This document shows positions 1 through 7,383 of a stretch of 43,852 bases of DNA, piece after piece. Within the stretch, counting starts at the first letter, position 1; each line of letters opens with the position of its first letter. The stretch comes from Lachnospiraceae bacterium (GTDB lineage: Bacteria > Bacillota > Clostridia > Lachnospirales > Lachnospiraceae): positions 1-43,852 of the forward strand of contig JAGALK010000010.1 in the NCBI GenBank assembly GCA_017625255.1, read 5' to 3'. The translations under genes were made by a program, and so were the position numbers. The notes beneath the pieces were generated by a model that was given only the letters and a program-made list of their open reading frames with translations, ran no database searches and was not told where the DNA came from.

Positions 1-217
1 AACTATGCACCGACACGGATGTCGGTGCAAGCTGTCACCACGGCAGGGACGCCGTGTTGACAGTGGTAGTGTGCGTTACCATAATTAATATGAAAATGCT
101 TAGAAACCCTTCTTTCCCGGACACTTCGCCTACCCACAGCCTCTGCTCGTTCTGACATCACTACACAATAGCATAAAAACCGGACGGAAACCTTACACAA
201 AGCACATCTGTCGTCCG
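1..217. repeat. Partial copy of a dispersed multi-hairpin palindromic element
   Basis: Bases 1-112 recur in the same orientation at 43741-43852 with three differences (85, 87 and 99, all transitions). The segment has two strong hairpins: a 9-bp stem (7-15 with 20-28, loop CGGA) and a 13-bp stem with one mismatch (32-44 with 51-63, loop AGGGAC). Bases 92-155 are the reverse complement of 43664-43730 with several differences, and 177-185 (AAACCGGAC) matches GTCCGGTTT at 43641-43649. This is therefore the centre and right arm of a large palindrome whose left arm lies outside the window. A further short inverted pair, CGGACG/CGTCCG, occurs at 181-186 and 212-217. The element lies just past the stop of the minus-strand carboxypeptidase gene. 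The translations across it are repeat-driven and are not called as genes. Confidence 0.85.
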
Positions 218-264
218 TTTCACTCTGACATTCTGGAAAATCATTCAATCGCACAAACCGGAAT

Positions 265-1491
265 CTACCGAAAATACCCCCGCAGCACCTCTAAAAGATA
301 ATCCGCAAACACCGCCTTTGCCACATCCGCAGCAGCAACGATATCCACAGCCCCAAGCTTCTTGCCTCCAATCAAATAAACCGCTTCACCAACCTTATCT
401 CCATTTTTCACAGGAGCGTCCATCGTTTCTGGCAAATTTATCTTTTTTTCAATCTGGGCAAAATCCATTCCATCTACAGATAAGTATTGAAATGAATTTT
501 TATAAGCTAAAGGAAGTGAATCCTTCACGCCCTTTTTTATATCTATCTGGGGCAGATTATCCTGATTTTCATCCGTATAAATCTGACATTTTGCAAATCC
601 ATATTCCAAAAGAGCAGAAGCATCCGTAGATCTTGCCGCAGAGGATTCTGCTCCCATAACGACAGAAATCATTTTCATGCCATCTTTTTCTCCTGTAGCT
701 GCCAGACAGAATTTTGCTTCATTTGTAAAACCTGTTTTTAGTCCGGTAGCATAAGGATATTGCCGAATAAGTTTATTTGTATTTGTTAATCCAAATTCAG
801 AAGAGCCTTTTGCTGTTGTATGGGTGATGGTATCCATCCAGATTGTACAATACTCATGAATTTGAGGATGTTTGACAGAAAGCTCTCTTGCCATCAATGC
901 AACATCATAGGCACTTGTTTGGTGTCCTTTAGTATCTAATCCACAACAGTTTACAAATTTTGTATCCTTCATACCAAGTTCCTGTGCTTTTGCATTCATT
1001 TCCATGACAAAAGACTCTTCACTTCCGCTGACATATTCAGCCATAGCAACACTGGCATCATTTGCGCTGGCAATACTGATACACTTAATCATTGTTTCTA
1101 CCGTTTGTGTTTCACCAACCTCTAAATATACCTGAGAACCACCCATACTCGCGGCATGCTCAGACACCGTCACAACATCCGTCAAGCTGATTTTTTTGTT
1201 CTCAATGGCTTCGAAAATCAAAATCAGGGTCATTATTTTGGTAATGCTTGCAGGATTTCTTGTAGTATGAGAATCTTTTTCATACAAAATTGCTCCGGTG
1301 GAAGCCTCCATCAATACGGCACTTGAAGCGCTAATGGAAATGGCAGGAGAAGATTCTTGGACAGAAGAGCTTTCTTCGGTAGAAGGAACAGCCTCGCTGA
1401 ATAGAATCCGTGTGGATATGCAGGGAATAAAACTTAAAGTTGAATAAAATAGGATATGCAGACTTAACAAAACACAGAAAATGGAATGCAT
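265..1491 (-). CDS. D-alanyl-D-alanine carboxypeptidase (DacF/PBP5-like, family S11)
   Basis: A penicillin-binding carboxypeptidase that removes the terminal D-Ala from peptidoglycan pentapeptides outside the membrane. The ATG at 1491 is chosen because GGGGAGGT sits 3 bases upstream of it; the open frame extends 30 codons further without such a site. The 408-aa product starts with a hydrophobic signal segment (about 1-25) and a Ser/Glu-rich linker. The three active-site motifs are all present: SITK at 82-85, SAN at 142-144 and KTG at 252-254. A smaller C-terminal beta domain follows, as in the PBP5 family. It is transcribed away from scpA. A second member of the same family lies at 5455-6723. 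The family assignment is secure; which paralogue it corresponds to (DacA, DacB or DacF) is not. Confidence 0.93.
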   Translation of the reverse strand: MHSIFCVLLSLHILFYSTLSFIPCISTRILFSEAVPSTEESSSVQESSPAISISASSAVLMEASTGAILYEKDSHTTRNPASITKIMTLILIFEAIENKKISLTDVVTVSEHAASMGGSQVYLEVGETQTVETMIKCISIASANDASVAMAEYVSGSEESFVMEMNAKAQELGMKDTKFVNCCGLDTKGHQTSAYDVALMARELSVKHPQIHEYCTIWMDTITHTTAKGSSEFGLTNTNKLIRQYPYATGLKTGFTNEAKFCLAATGEKDGMKMISVVMGAESSAARSTDASALLEYGFAKCQIYTDENQDNLPQIDIKKGVKDSLPLAYKNSFQYLSVDGMDFAQIEKKINLPETMDAPVKNGDKVGEAVYLIGGKKLGAVDIVAAADVAKAVFADYLLEVLRGYFR

Positions 1492-1518
1492 AATACCTCC
1501 CCAATAATACAGTTTTCT

Positions 1519-1524
1519 ATTATA
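1519..1524 (-). promoter_or_regulatory. Probable -10 box for the minus-strand carboxypeptidase gene
   Basis: A perfect TATAAT on the minus strand lies 27 bases before the ATG at 1491. No convincing -35 is seen at 16-18 bp spacing, only a T-rich stretch. Confidence 0.5.
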
Positions 1525-1626
1525 GTGTAAGAACAAATAAGAAAAATTATGACCGAAACTTGAAATTACAGGCAAAATCAACTAAAATAGACAGGTATTG
1601 TAAAAATCATAAAGAATGGATAGCAT

Positions 1627-2376
1627 ATGGAATTAACAGTAAAACTAGAAGCCTTCGAAGGTCCGTTGGATTTATTGCTTCATTTATTAGAAAAAAATAA
1701 AGTAAATATTTACGATATTCCAATTGTGGAAATTACAAATCAATATTTAGAATATATCAAAGAAATGCAAAAACAAGATTTAAATATCATGAGCGAATTT
1801 CTTGTAATGGCAGCTACACTGATTGCAATTAAATCAAAAATGCTTCTTCCCAAGGAAGAAAAAGAAGCAGAAGAAGAGGAAGACCCAAGAGCAGAGCTTG
1901 TACAACAGTTATTAGAATACAAGATGTATAAATGTATGTCCTATGAATTAAAAGATCGTCAGTTAGATGCACAAAAGGTACTGTACAAGATACCAACAAT
2001 ACCTGCTGAAGTTATGGCATATGAAGAACCTGTTGATTTAGAGGTATTGATGGCAGATTTAACACTTGCAAAATTAAATAAAATTTTTCAATCCGTTATT
2101 CGTCGGCAGGAAAATAAAGTAGACAGGGTTAGAGCCGGATTTGGAAAAATTGAAAAAGAAGAGATTTCTTTATCAGATAAAATGGCATATTTAGAAGAAT
2201 ATGCCACTTTACATAAAAAATTCAGCTTTCGAAATCTTCTGGAAATACAAAATAGCAAAATGGAGATTATTGTTACTTTTTTAGCCGTGTTAGAATTTAT
2301 GAAAACCGGAAAAATAGCCATTACGCAGGAAGAGCTTTTTGATGATATTGAAATAGAGTCAAAACTGGCAGCTTAG
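1627..2376 (+). CDS. scpA: Segregation and condensation protein A
   Basis: ScpA is the kleisin subunit of the bacterial SMC condensin. It bridges the SMC heads and binds an ScpB dimer. The 249-aa protein has the typical N-terminal signature (VKLEAFEGPLDLLLHLLEK, residues 5-23), an acidic linker (about 75-87) and a C-terminal winged-helix region (about 165-249) that contacts SMC. Length is normal for the family. The upstream ribosome-binding site is weak (GAATGGA). It ends in TAG, so TAG is a normal stop here, which matters for the next gene. scpB follows after 10 bases, the usual arrangement in Firmicutes. Confidence 0.96.
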   Translation: MELTVKLEAFEGPLDLLLHLLEKNKVNIYDIPIVEITNQYLEYIKEMQKQDLNIMSEFLVMAATLIAIKSKMLLPKEEKEAEEEEDPRAELVQQLLEYKMYKCMSYELKDRQLDAQKVLYKIPTIPAEVMAYEEPVDLEVLMADLTLAKLNKIFQSVIRRQENKVDRVRAGFGKIEKEEISLSDKMAYLEEYATLHKKFSFRNLLEIQNSKMEIIVTFLAVLEFMKTGKIAITQEELFDDIEIESKLAA

Positions 2377-2386
2377 TGAGGTACGC

Positions 2387-2956
2387 ATGGATAATCAAAT
2401 GTATAAACGAATTATTGAATCAATTCTATTTACCATGGGCAATTCTATAGAGCTTGAGAAAATTGCCTCTGCACTGGAATTAGAAAATGATACAACAAAA
2501 GAATTGATAGAAGAATTAGCGCAGGAATATGAAAAAGAAAATCGGGGTATGCGTATCATCGAATTAGACAATGCCTATCAGATGTGTACCAATCAAAACA
2601 TGTATGAATATCTGATAAAAATTGCCAAACAGCCAAAAAAGCATGTGCTGACGGAGGTTTTGCTGGAAACATTGTCGATTATTGCTTATAAACAACCGAT
2701 AACAAATGCTGAAATCGAAAAAATACGTGGTGTATCCTGTGAACATGCCGTAAGCAAATAGGAGGAATACAATCTTGTGGCAGAGCTTGGCAGATTAGAT
2801 GCACCGGGCAGACCGATGCTTTTTGGCACTACAGAAGAGTTTTTGCGGAGCTTTGGTATTCATTCATTGGAAGAATTACCTGAAATGAATCCTGTACAGA
2901 TAGAGGAATTCAAACAACAGGCAGAAGAGGAAGTGACACAGAAAAACAAAATATAG
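2387..2956 (+). pseudogene. scpB: Segregation and condensation protein B, interrupted by an in-frame TAG
   Basis: ScpB is the winged-helix dimer that binds ScpA in the SMC complex. Translation from 2387 gives 124 aa with the expected N-terminal and second winged-helix signatures (RGVSCEHAVSK), then a TAG at 2759-2761. The same frame continues without a shift as [18 protein letters not shown] and on to EEFLRSFG, the conserved ScpB C-terminus, ending at a TAG at 2954-2956. Reading through would give a 190-residue protein, the family's normal length. The position of the TAG is usually a hydrophobic residue, so a TTG-to-TAG change is the simplest origin (inference). AGGAGG overlaps the stop and an in-frame GTG lies at 2777, so restart is possible. 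A sequencing error cannot be excluded. Confidence 0.88.
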
Positions 2957-2982
2957 GTATTCCATTTTTTGAATTATTGGGG

Positions 2983-2988
2983 TATAAT
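2983..2988 (+). promoter_or_regulatory. -10 box for tRNA-Pro
   Basis: A perfect TATAAT lies 10 bases before the tRNA 5' end. The hexamer at the right distance for a -35 (TTCCAT, 2960-2965, 17-bp spacing) is weak. Confidence 0.55.
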
Positions 2989-2998
2989 ACCACAAGAA

Positions 2999-3073
2999 CG
3001 GGGTATGGCTCAGTTTGGTCAGAGCGCACGGCTGGGGGCCGTGAGGTCGCAGGTTCGAATCCTGTTACCCCGA
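2999..3073 (+). tRNA. tRNA-Pro (anticodon GGG)
   Basis: A full cloverleaf can be drawn by eye: acceptor CGGGGTA/TACCCCG, D stem GCTC/GAGC, anticodon stem CACGG/CCGTG around the loop CTGGGGG with anticodon GGG, a 5-base variable loop, and T arm GCAGG-TTCGAAT-CCTGT. The discriminator is A and no CCA is encoded. A run of seven T follows immediately and could help termination. Confidence 0.95.
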
Positions 3074-3171
3074 TTTTTTTGTTTTCTAATTGAAGTTGAA
3101 AATAGAAAGCAAAGAAGAGTTACATAAAATAGTTTCAAAGGCAAAAGTTTATAAGCGAAAGGGAGAGAAGT

Positions 3172-5382
3172 ATGTTTACAAAACAAATGAAACGAATTTT
3201 ATTTACAGTAGCCAGTGTGTTTATGTTCCTTTGGATACTGCAGTTAAATCCTACGGAGTTAAAGGCAGAACAGGATGGATTCTGGACATACTATAAAGAT
3301 TATAGGAATATTGATGAAAACGGTAATGATATGGGCAGCGATGTCGAAGTTGCTTATATTAGCAAGTATTCCGGCTTTGATGCCAATGTTGTAATACCGG
3401 AGACTCTTGGGGGATGTAAGGTAAAAGGTATTGATGGTGATGCATTTAAAAAGAATAAATATATAGAGACGGTAGATGTTCCAACTGGTGTAACCGTCAT
3501 TGGATATGATGCATTTTATGAGTGTGAAAATTTGAAAACTATAACAGGTGCGGAAAATGTGAAGATTATCTATTCTGAGGCATTCTATGGCTGTACCAAT
3601 TTGGAAAGCTATCCTTTTTATAGTGGATTAAAAGAGATTGGTGATAGTGCTTTTTTTGAAAGCGGTATCCGTACAGCACATATTCCGGAAACAGTTACTG
3701 CTGTCGGAAGTGCTGTATTCAGACGATGTAACAGATTAACAGATTTAACCATACCTGTATTCAATGGTCATTCATCAGATACAACATTAAGAGTACAGAT
3801 AGATGGTTGTACATCTCTTACCAACCTTCGAATTATCGGTTCAGGACACACCGGTAAATACGCTTGTGAAGATTTTACTTCTTTAAAGATGGTTTCCTTT
3901 GGAGAAGGTATTACAGAGATTGGCTCTAATATGTTTGACGGATGTACTTCTCTAGAGGTGGCAGAATTACCAAAATCTTTAAAGAAAATTGAAAGTAATG
4001 CATTTATAAATTGTTCATCTTTAGCCATTGTTAATATGCATGAGGGATTAGATACCATTAATGGTTCAGCATTTGCCGGCTGTAATTCCCTTACTGCAGT
4101 AGAAATTCCAAATACGGTAGTGGAAATCGGTAACAATGCATTTAAAGGTGCTAATATGACATTGGGAAGTATTTTTATTCCAAACAGTGTTACTAAAATT
4201 GGGAAAACCATCGTTACACCATTAGCAGACTCTAATGTAGGGATTACACCAAACATTATTTGCTATGAAGGCTCAACAGCACATAATTATGCAGTTGCAA
4301 ATGGCTATGCCTGTGATGTACGCACTCCGGTACCGGCCACATCCTTTACAGCAAACAGTCCGATTGCTTTAGGTGTAGATGAGACGATAAAACTGCAATA
4401 TACCATGTTGCCTGCTAATCACACAGATGCCATCGTATGGGAATCTTCCGATAAAAATATTGCATCAGTAGATAATCTTGGAAATATCACCGGAAAGAAG
4501 CCGGGACAGGTGGGCATTATTGGTACTTCCACATCAGGACTTCGTCTGAATGTCATCGTTCAGGTTTCCTATAAGCCAAGCCGCATATATTTTACAAATG
4601 CAAATGGATATTCCATTACATCTGCAACTGTAGCAAAAGGTGCTTCTAAGGCATTTACGGCAGTTGTATATGATAATGGGGGCAACAAACGCACGGATCT
4701 TCCTGTATCCTATACAAGCTCTAATGCTAATGTAGCAACCGTAAATTCAAACGGTACTATAACAGCAAAAGGCGTAGGAAATGCCACAATTACAGCTACT
4801 TGCGAAGGTCTCACAGCTACATTACAATTAAATGTTGTAGCATTAGCAAAACCAAAGATTAAAACCATTGAAAATACAAGTACCGGTATTAAAATATCTT
4901 GGAATTATGTAGAAGCCGCAGACAGCTATATTGTATACCGCAAAAAAGGCAGCGGTAAATGGAAAAAATTAGCCACTGTTAATAATTTTTCATCAGGTAC
5001 AAAAAGCTATATTGATAAGAAAACAAATAATGGTACAACCTATAGCTATACCGTGGCATCCGTAGCAGGAAATGTGAATTCCGGCTATAGCAAAACCGGT
5101 TCAAAATATGTATTTCTTAAACAGGGAGCAATTTCGAGTATAAATAATACTGCCTCCAGAAAAATGAAGCTTGTAATTTTTACAAATAAAAAAGCAACAG
5201 GATATGAAGTATACTATTCCGGTAAAACAAAGAAGTTTAAAGGAAAATCCAGAAATATTATAACACTCAAAAAATTAACCAGAGGAAAATATTATACCTT
5301 TAAAGTTCGTTCATACAAAAAAGTCGGAAAGAAAACTTACTACAGTGCATGGTCAAATAGCAGAAGCATGAGAATACGCTAA
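3172..5382 (+). CDS. BspA-like leucine-rich-repeat surface protein with Ig-like and fibronectin type III domains
   Basis: A secreted, multi-domain 736-aa protein. The ATG at 3172 follows GGGAGAG, and residues 1-32 form a signal peptide with likely cleavage after KA. Residues about 60-380 hold BspA-type LRR_5 repeats, recognisable by recurring AF..C.SL and IP..V..IG phrases. Two bacterial Ig-like (Big_2) domains follow (about 388-467 and 468-557) with VWESSDKNIASVD and SYTSSNANVATVN signatures. Two fibronectin type III-like modules fill 560-736, the last one Lys-rich. No LPXTG motif or C-terminal membrane anchor is visible, so attachment may be through the basic C-terminus (inference). Such proteins are often adhesins or host-contact proteins in gut bacteria. 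The specific ligand is unknown. Confidence 0.88.
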   Translation: MFTKQMKRILFTVASVFMFLWILQLNPTELKAEQDGFWTYYKDYRNIDENGNDMGSDVEVAYISKYSGFDANVVIPETLGGCKVKGIDGDAFKKNKYIETVDVPTGVTVIGYDAFYECENLKTITGAENVKIIYSEAFYGCTNLESYPFYSGLKEIGDSAFFESGIRTAHIPETVTAVGSAVFRRCNRLTDLTIPVFNGHSSDTTLRVQIDGCTSLTNLRIIGSGHTGKYACEDFTSLKMVSFGEGITEIGSNMFDGCTSLEVAELPKSLKKIESNAFINCSSLAIVNMHEGLDTINGSAFAGCNSLTAVEIPNTVVEIGNNAFKGANMTLGSIFIPNSVTKIGKTIVTPLADSNVGITPNIICYEGSTAHNYAVANGYACDVRTPVPATSFTANSPIALGVDETIKLQYTMLPANHTDAIVWESSDKNIASVDNLGNITGKKPGQVGIIGTSTSGLRLNVIVQVSYKPSRIYFTNANGYSITSATVAKGASKAFTAVVYDNGGNKRTDLPVSYTSSNANVATVNSNGTITAKGVGNATITATCEGLTATLQLNVVALAKPKIKTIENTSTGIKISWNYVEAADSYIVYRKKGSGKWKKLATVNNFSSGTKSYIDKKTNNGTTYSYTVASVAGNVNSGYSKTGSKYVFLKQGAISSINNTASRKMKLVIFTNKKATGYEVYYSGKTKKFKGKSRNIITLKKLTRGKYYTFKVRSYKKVGKKTYYSAWSNSRSMRIR

Positions 5383-5454
5383 GGAAATATTAGGTGTTCT
5401 GAATATACATATGTTGACATATATTACAGTAACGCAAAAAACAGGTAATGTGTA

Positions 5455-6723
5455 ATGAAAAGAGTCTTAACATATGTAATGATCATCCTTACAATCATTC
5501 TATTTTTCGGTGAAATGAATGCATTAGCAGAAGAAAAAAAGACAACTATTAAAGACAGCGAATTATACGCCCGATCAGCAGTGCTTATGGATGCTGATTC
5601 CGGGCGTATTTTGTATGGAAAAGATGCCGACACGGTGCTTCCAATGGCAAGTACTACAAAAATCATGACCTGCATACTGGCATTAGAAAATGGCAGCTTA
5701 GAAAATCTCGTAGAAGTATCGAAATATGCCTCCACAATGCCCGATGTACAATTAAATATAAAAGAGGGCGAATTCTATTATCTAAAAGATTTACTGCATT
5801 CCCTTATGTTGGAATCTCACAATGATTCTGCTGTTGCTATTGCCGAGCATATTGGCGGTTCAGTGGAGGGTTTTGCAGAAATGATGAATAACAAAGCTAT
5901 AGAAATCGGTTGTCAAAATACGACTTTTATCACACCAAACGGTTTAGATGCAGAGAAAGAAATAACTGCTGCAGATGGCTCTATACAAAAAATCGTTCAT
6001 TCTACCACAGCCACGGATTTGGCAAAAATTATGAGCTATTGTATCAAGCGTTCACCGCAAAAAGATTTGTTTTTACAAATCACAAGAACACCTTCCTATA
6101 CCTTTTCTAATTATATCAAGAATGAACAGGGTGAAGTGATTTCCGGTGGAAGAAGCTTTTCCTGTAACAATCACAATGCATTTTTACATATGATGGATGG
6201 CGCATTGTCAGGAAAAACAGGTTTTACCGGTGATGCAGGCTATTGCTATGTAGGGGCATTAGAAAGAGATGAACGGACATTTGTAGTAGCTTTGCTTGCC
6301 TGCGGATGGCCCAATAACAAAAACTATAAGTGGTCAGACACAAAAAAACTTATGGAATATGGGCTTACCAATTATCAAAAAATAGATTTAGCTGCACAAA
6401 ACATAAATGAAGAATGGTTATCAGATATTTTAGTAGAAAACGCAAAAACAGAGAATTTTTTTGAGAATTTCAATGTAGAAGTATACTTAAGAGAACAGCA
6501 GGGAGCGCCTACAATTTTAATGAAAGAAGGCGAAGAAGTTGATATTTTTTGTAATGTTGAAAAAAAACTCATAGCTCCCGTAGAAAACAATCAGATAGTA
6601 GGAAAAATTCAGTATAAAATTGATGATGAAATATATTGGGAAAGAGAAATCTGCACAAAGCAGGGAGCGAAAGAAAAAGATTTTCAATGGTACTTAAAAG
6701 GTGTATTTGAAGAATTTTTCTAA
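5455..6723 (+). CDS. D-alanyl-D-alanine carboxypeptidase (DacF-like, family S11), second copy
   Basis: A second low-molecular-mass PBP in the window, 422 aa. It has a signal peptide (about 1-25, cleavage near ALA), catalytic STTK at 66-69, SHN at 121-123 (the SxN motif) and KTG at 254-256. The C-terminal region (about 310-400) resembles the PBP5 C-terminal beta domain, and a hydrophobic-aromatic tail (WYLKGVFEEFF) could act as the usual membrane-associating helix. It shares the SAVLM-A-SG-IL motif with the copy at 265-1491 but is clearly diverged from it. It lies 72 bases after the surface protein gene with only a weak Shine-Dalgarno (AGGTAATG), so co-transcription with that gene is possible. 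Confidence 0.93.
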   Translation: MKRVLTYVMIILTIILFFGEMNALAEEKKTTIKDSELYARSAVLMDADSGRILYGKDADTVLPMASTTKIMTCILALENGSLENLVEVSKYASTMPDVQLNIKEGEFYYLKDLLHSLMLESHNDSAVAIAEHIGGSVEGFAEMMNNKAIEIGCQNTTFITPNGLDAEKEITAADGSIQKIVHSTTATDLAKIMSYCIKRSPQKDLFLQITRTPSYTFSNYIKNEQGEVISGGRSFSCNNHNAFLHMMDGALSGKTGFTGDAGYCYVGALERDERTFVVALLACGWPNNKNYKWSDTKKLMEYGLTNYQKIDLAAQNINEEWLSDILVENAKTENFFENFNVEVYLREQQGAPTILMKEGEEVDIFCNVEKKLIAPVENNQIVGKIQYKIDDEIYWEREICTKQGAKEKDFQWYLKGVFEEFF

Positions 6724-6740
6724 AAACCAAAAGAAAAACC

Positions 6741-6769
6741 TTGCTTTTTATCAATATCTATGCTATATT
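6741..6769 (+). promoter_or_regulatory. Promoter for rplS
   Basis: -35 TTGCTT (6741-6746), 17-bp spacer, extended -10 TGC-TATATT (-10 at 6764-6769). It lies just past the stop of the upstream carboxypeptidase gene. Confidence 0.6.
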
Positions 6770-6779
6770 TCAATAGTTG

Positions 6780-6848
6780 TGTAAAGTATGCGATGGTCCT
6801 CTGTTACAAAACTGTATTAAGAACATCGGACAAATAGGAGGAAATAAA
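6780..6848 (+). promoter_or_regulatory. Possible leader of rplS (L19) with a short hairpin
   Basis: The roughly 70-base 5' untranslated region contains an imperfect hairpin (CGATGGTC near 6790 pairing with GAACATCG near 6821) ahead of a strong AGGAGG. Autoregulatory L19 leaders are known in Firmicutes. I cannot confirm that this matches that family, so it is a suggestion only. Confidence 0.3.
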
Positions 6849-7202
6849 ATGAACGCAAATGAAATCATCAAAAGCATTGAAGCAGAACAGTTAAAAGCTG
6901 AAGTACCTGAATTCCATGTAGGAGATACTGTAAAGGTTTACGGTAAAATCAAAGAAGGTAACCGTGAAAGAATCCAGATCTTCGAAGGTGTTGTATTAAA
7001 GAAACAGGGCGGAAGCAACCGTGCAACTTTCACAGTTCGTAAATTCTCTAACGGTGTAGGCGTAGAGAAAACATGGCCACTTCACTCTCCAAATGTAGAG
7101 AAAGTAGAAATCGTTCGTCTTGGTAAAGTAAGAAGAGCTAAATTAAACTACTTAAGAGAGCGTTCCGGTAAAGCTGCTAAGGTTAAAGAATTAGTAAAAT
7201 AA
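6849..7202 (+). CDS. rplS: 50S ribosomal protein L19
   Basis: A large-subunit ribosomal protein near the 30S interface. The 117-aa product starts at the ATG at 6849, 8 bases after AGGAGG; an upstream in-frame extension (from 6777) lacks family similarity. The hallmark segments are clear: [22 protein letters not shown], split here as FHVGDTVKV and [15 protein letters not shown], then [18 protein letters not shown] and the basic [19 protein letters not shown]. It is monocistronic, with its own promoter and terminator. Its common partners rimM and trmD are not adjacent. Confidence 0.97.
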   Translation: MNANEIIKSIEAEQLKAEVPEFHVGDTVKVYGKIKEGNRERIQIFEGVVLKKQGGSNRATFTVRKFSNGVGVEKTWPLHSPNVEKVEIVRLGKVRRAKLNYLRERSGKAAKVKELVK

Positions 7203-7213
7203 TTAGCGCAATC

Positions 7214-7253
7214 AAAGATTCATTGTAGAAATATTCTGCAATGAATCTTTTTT
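7214..7253 (+). terminator. Rho-independent terminator of rplS
   Basis: AAAGATTCATTG pairs with CAATGAATCTTT, with TAGAA/TTCTG continuing the stem, followed by a run of T. Confidence 0.9.
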
Positions 7254-7292
7254 GCTTTACTCTTTCTTTTTGATGCATTATAATTTTTTTTG

Positions 7293-7301
7293 TGCTATAA
7301 T
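7293..7301 (+). promoter_or_regulatory. Extended -10 promoter for the RpiR-flavoprotein-cmk operon
   Basis: TGC-TATAAT, a perfect extended -10, lies about 80 bases before the regulator's start. No good -35 is seen at standard spacing, which fits extended -10 promoters. Confidence 0.55.
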
Positions 7302-7383
7302 ACAAAAATGTATGTAAAACATAATTAGTTTATGCAAAAATGGATGAGGGAAGAAATCCGCATAGTCGGAAGGTGAAAAAGAA

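Noticed and set aside
1..217. CRISPR array from the repeated segments at the two ends
   Set aside because: There is no regular series of short repeats with unique spacers. The repeat is about 290 bp, palindromic, and occurs 43.7 kb apart.
3..254. Minus-strand open frame of 83 codons at the window start
   Set aside because: It is read from the palindromic repeat, with low-complexity translation and no similarity to known proteins; its other copy at the window end is not open in the same way.
2759..2761. Genetic code with TAG reassigned
   Set aside because: scpA and the HI0933-family flavoprotein also end in TAG at the expected length, so TAG functions as a stop in this genome.
3768..4256. 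162-codon antisense open frame inside the BspA-like gene
   Set aside because: It is a shadow of the regular leucine-rich repeats. No RBS-supported start or conserved motif is seen.
3073..5400. Integrated element at the tRNA-Pro 3' end
   Set aside because: The tRNA 3' end is not duplicated downstream and there is no integrase or recombinase gene.
5414..5419. Perfect TTGACA before the second carboxypeptidase gene
   Set aside because: The position 17 bp downstream reads AAAAAC, and no -10-like hexamer is found, so I do not call a promoter.
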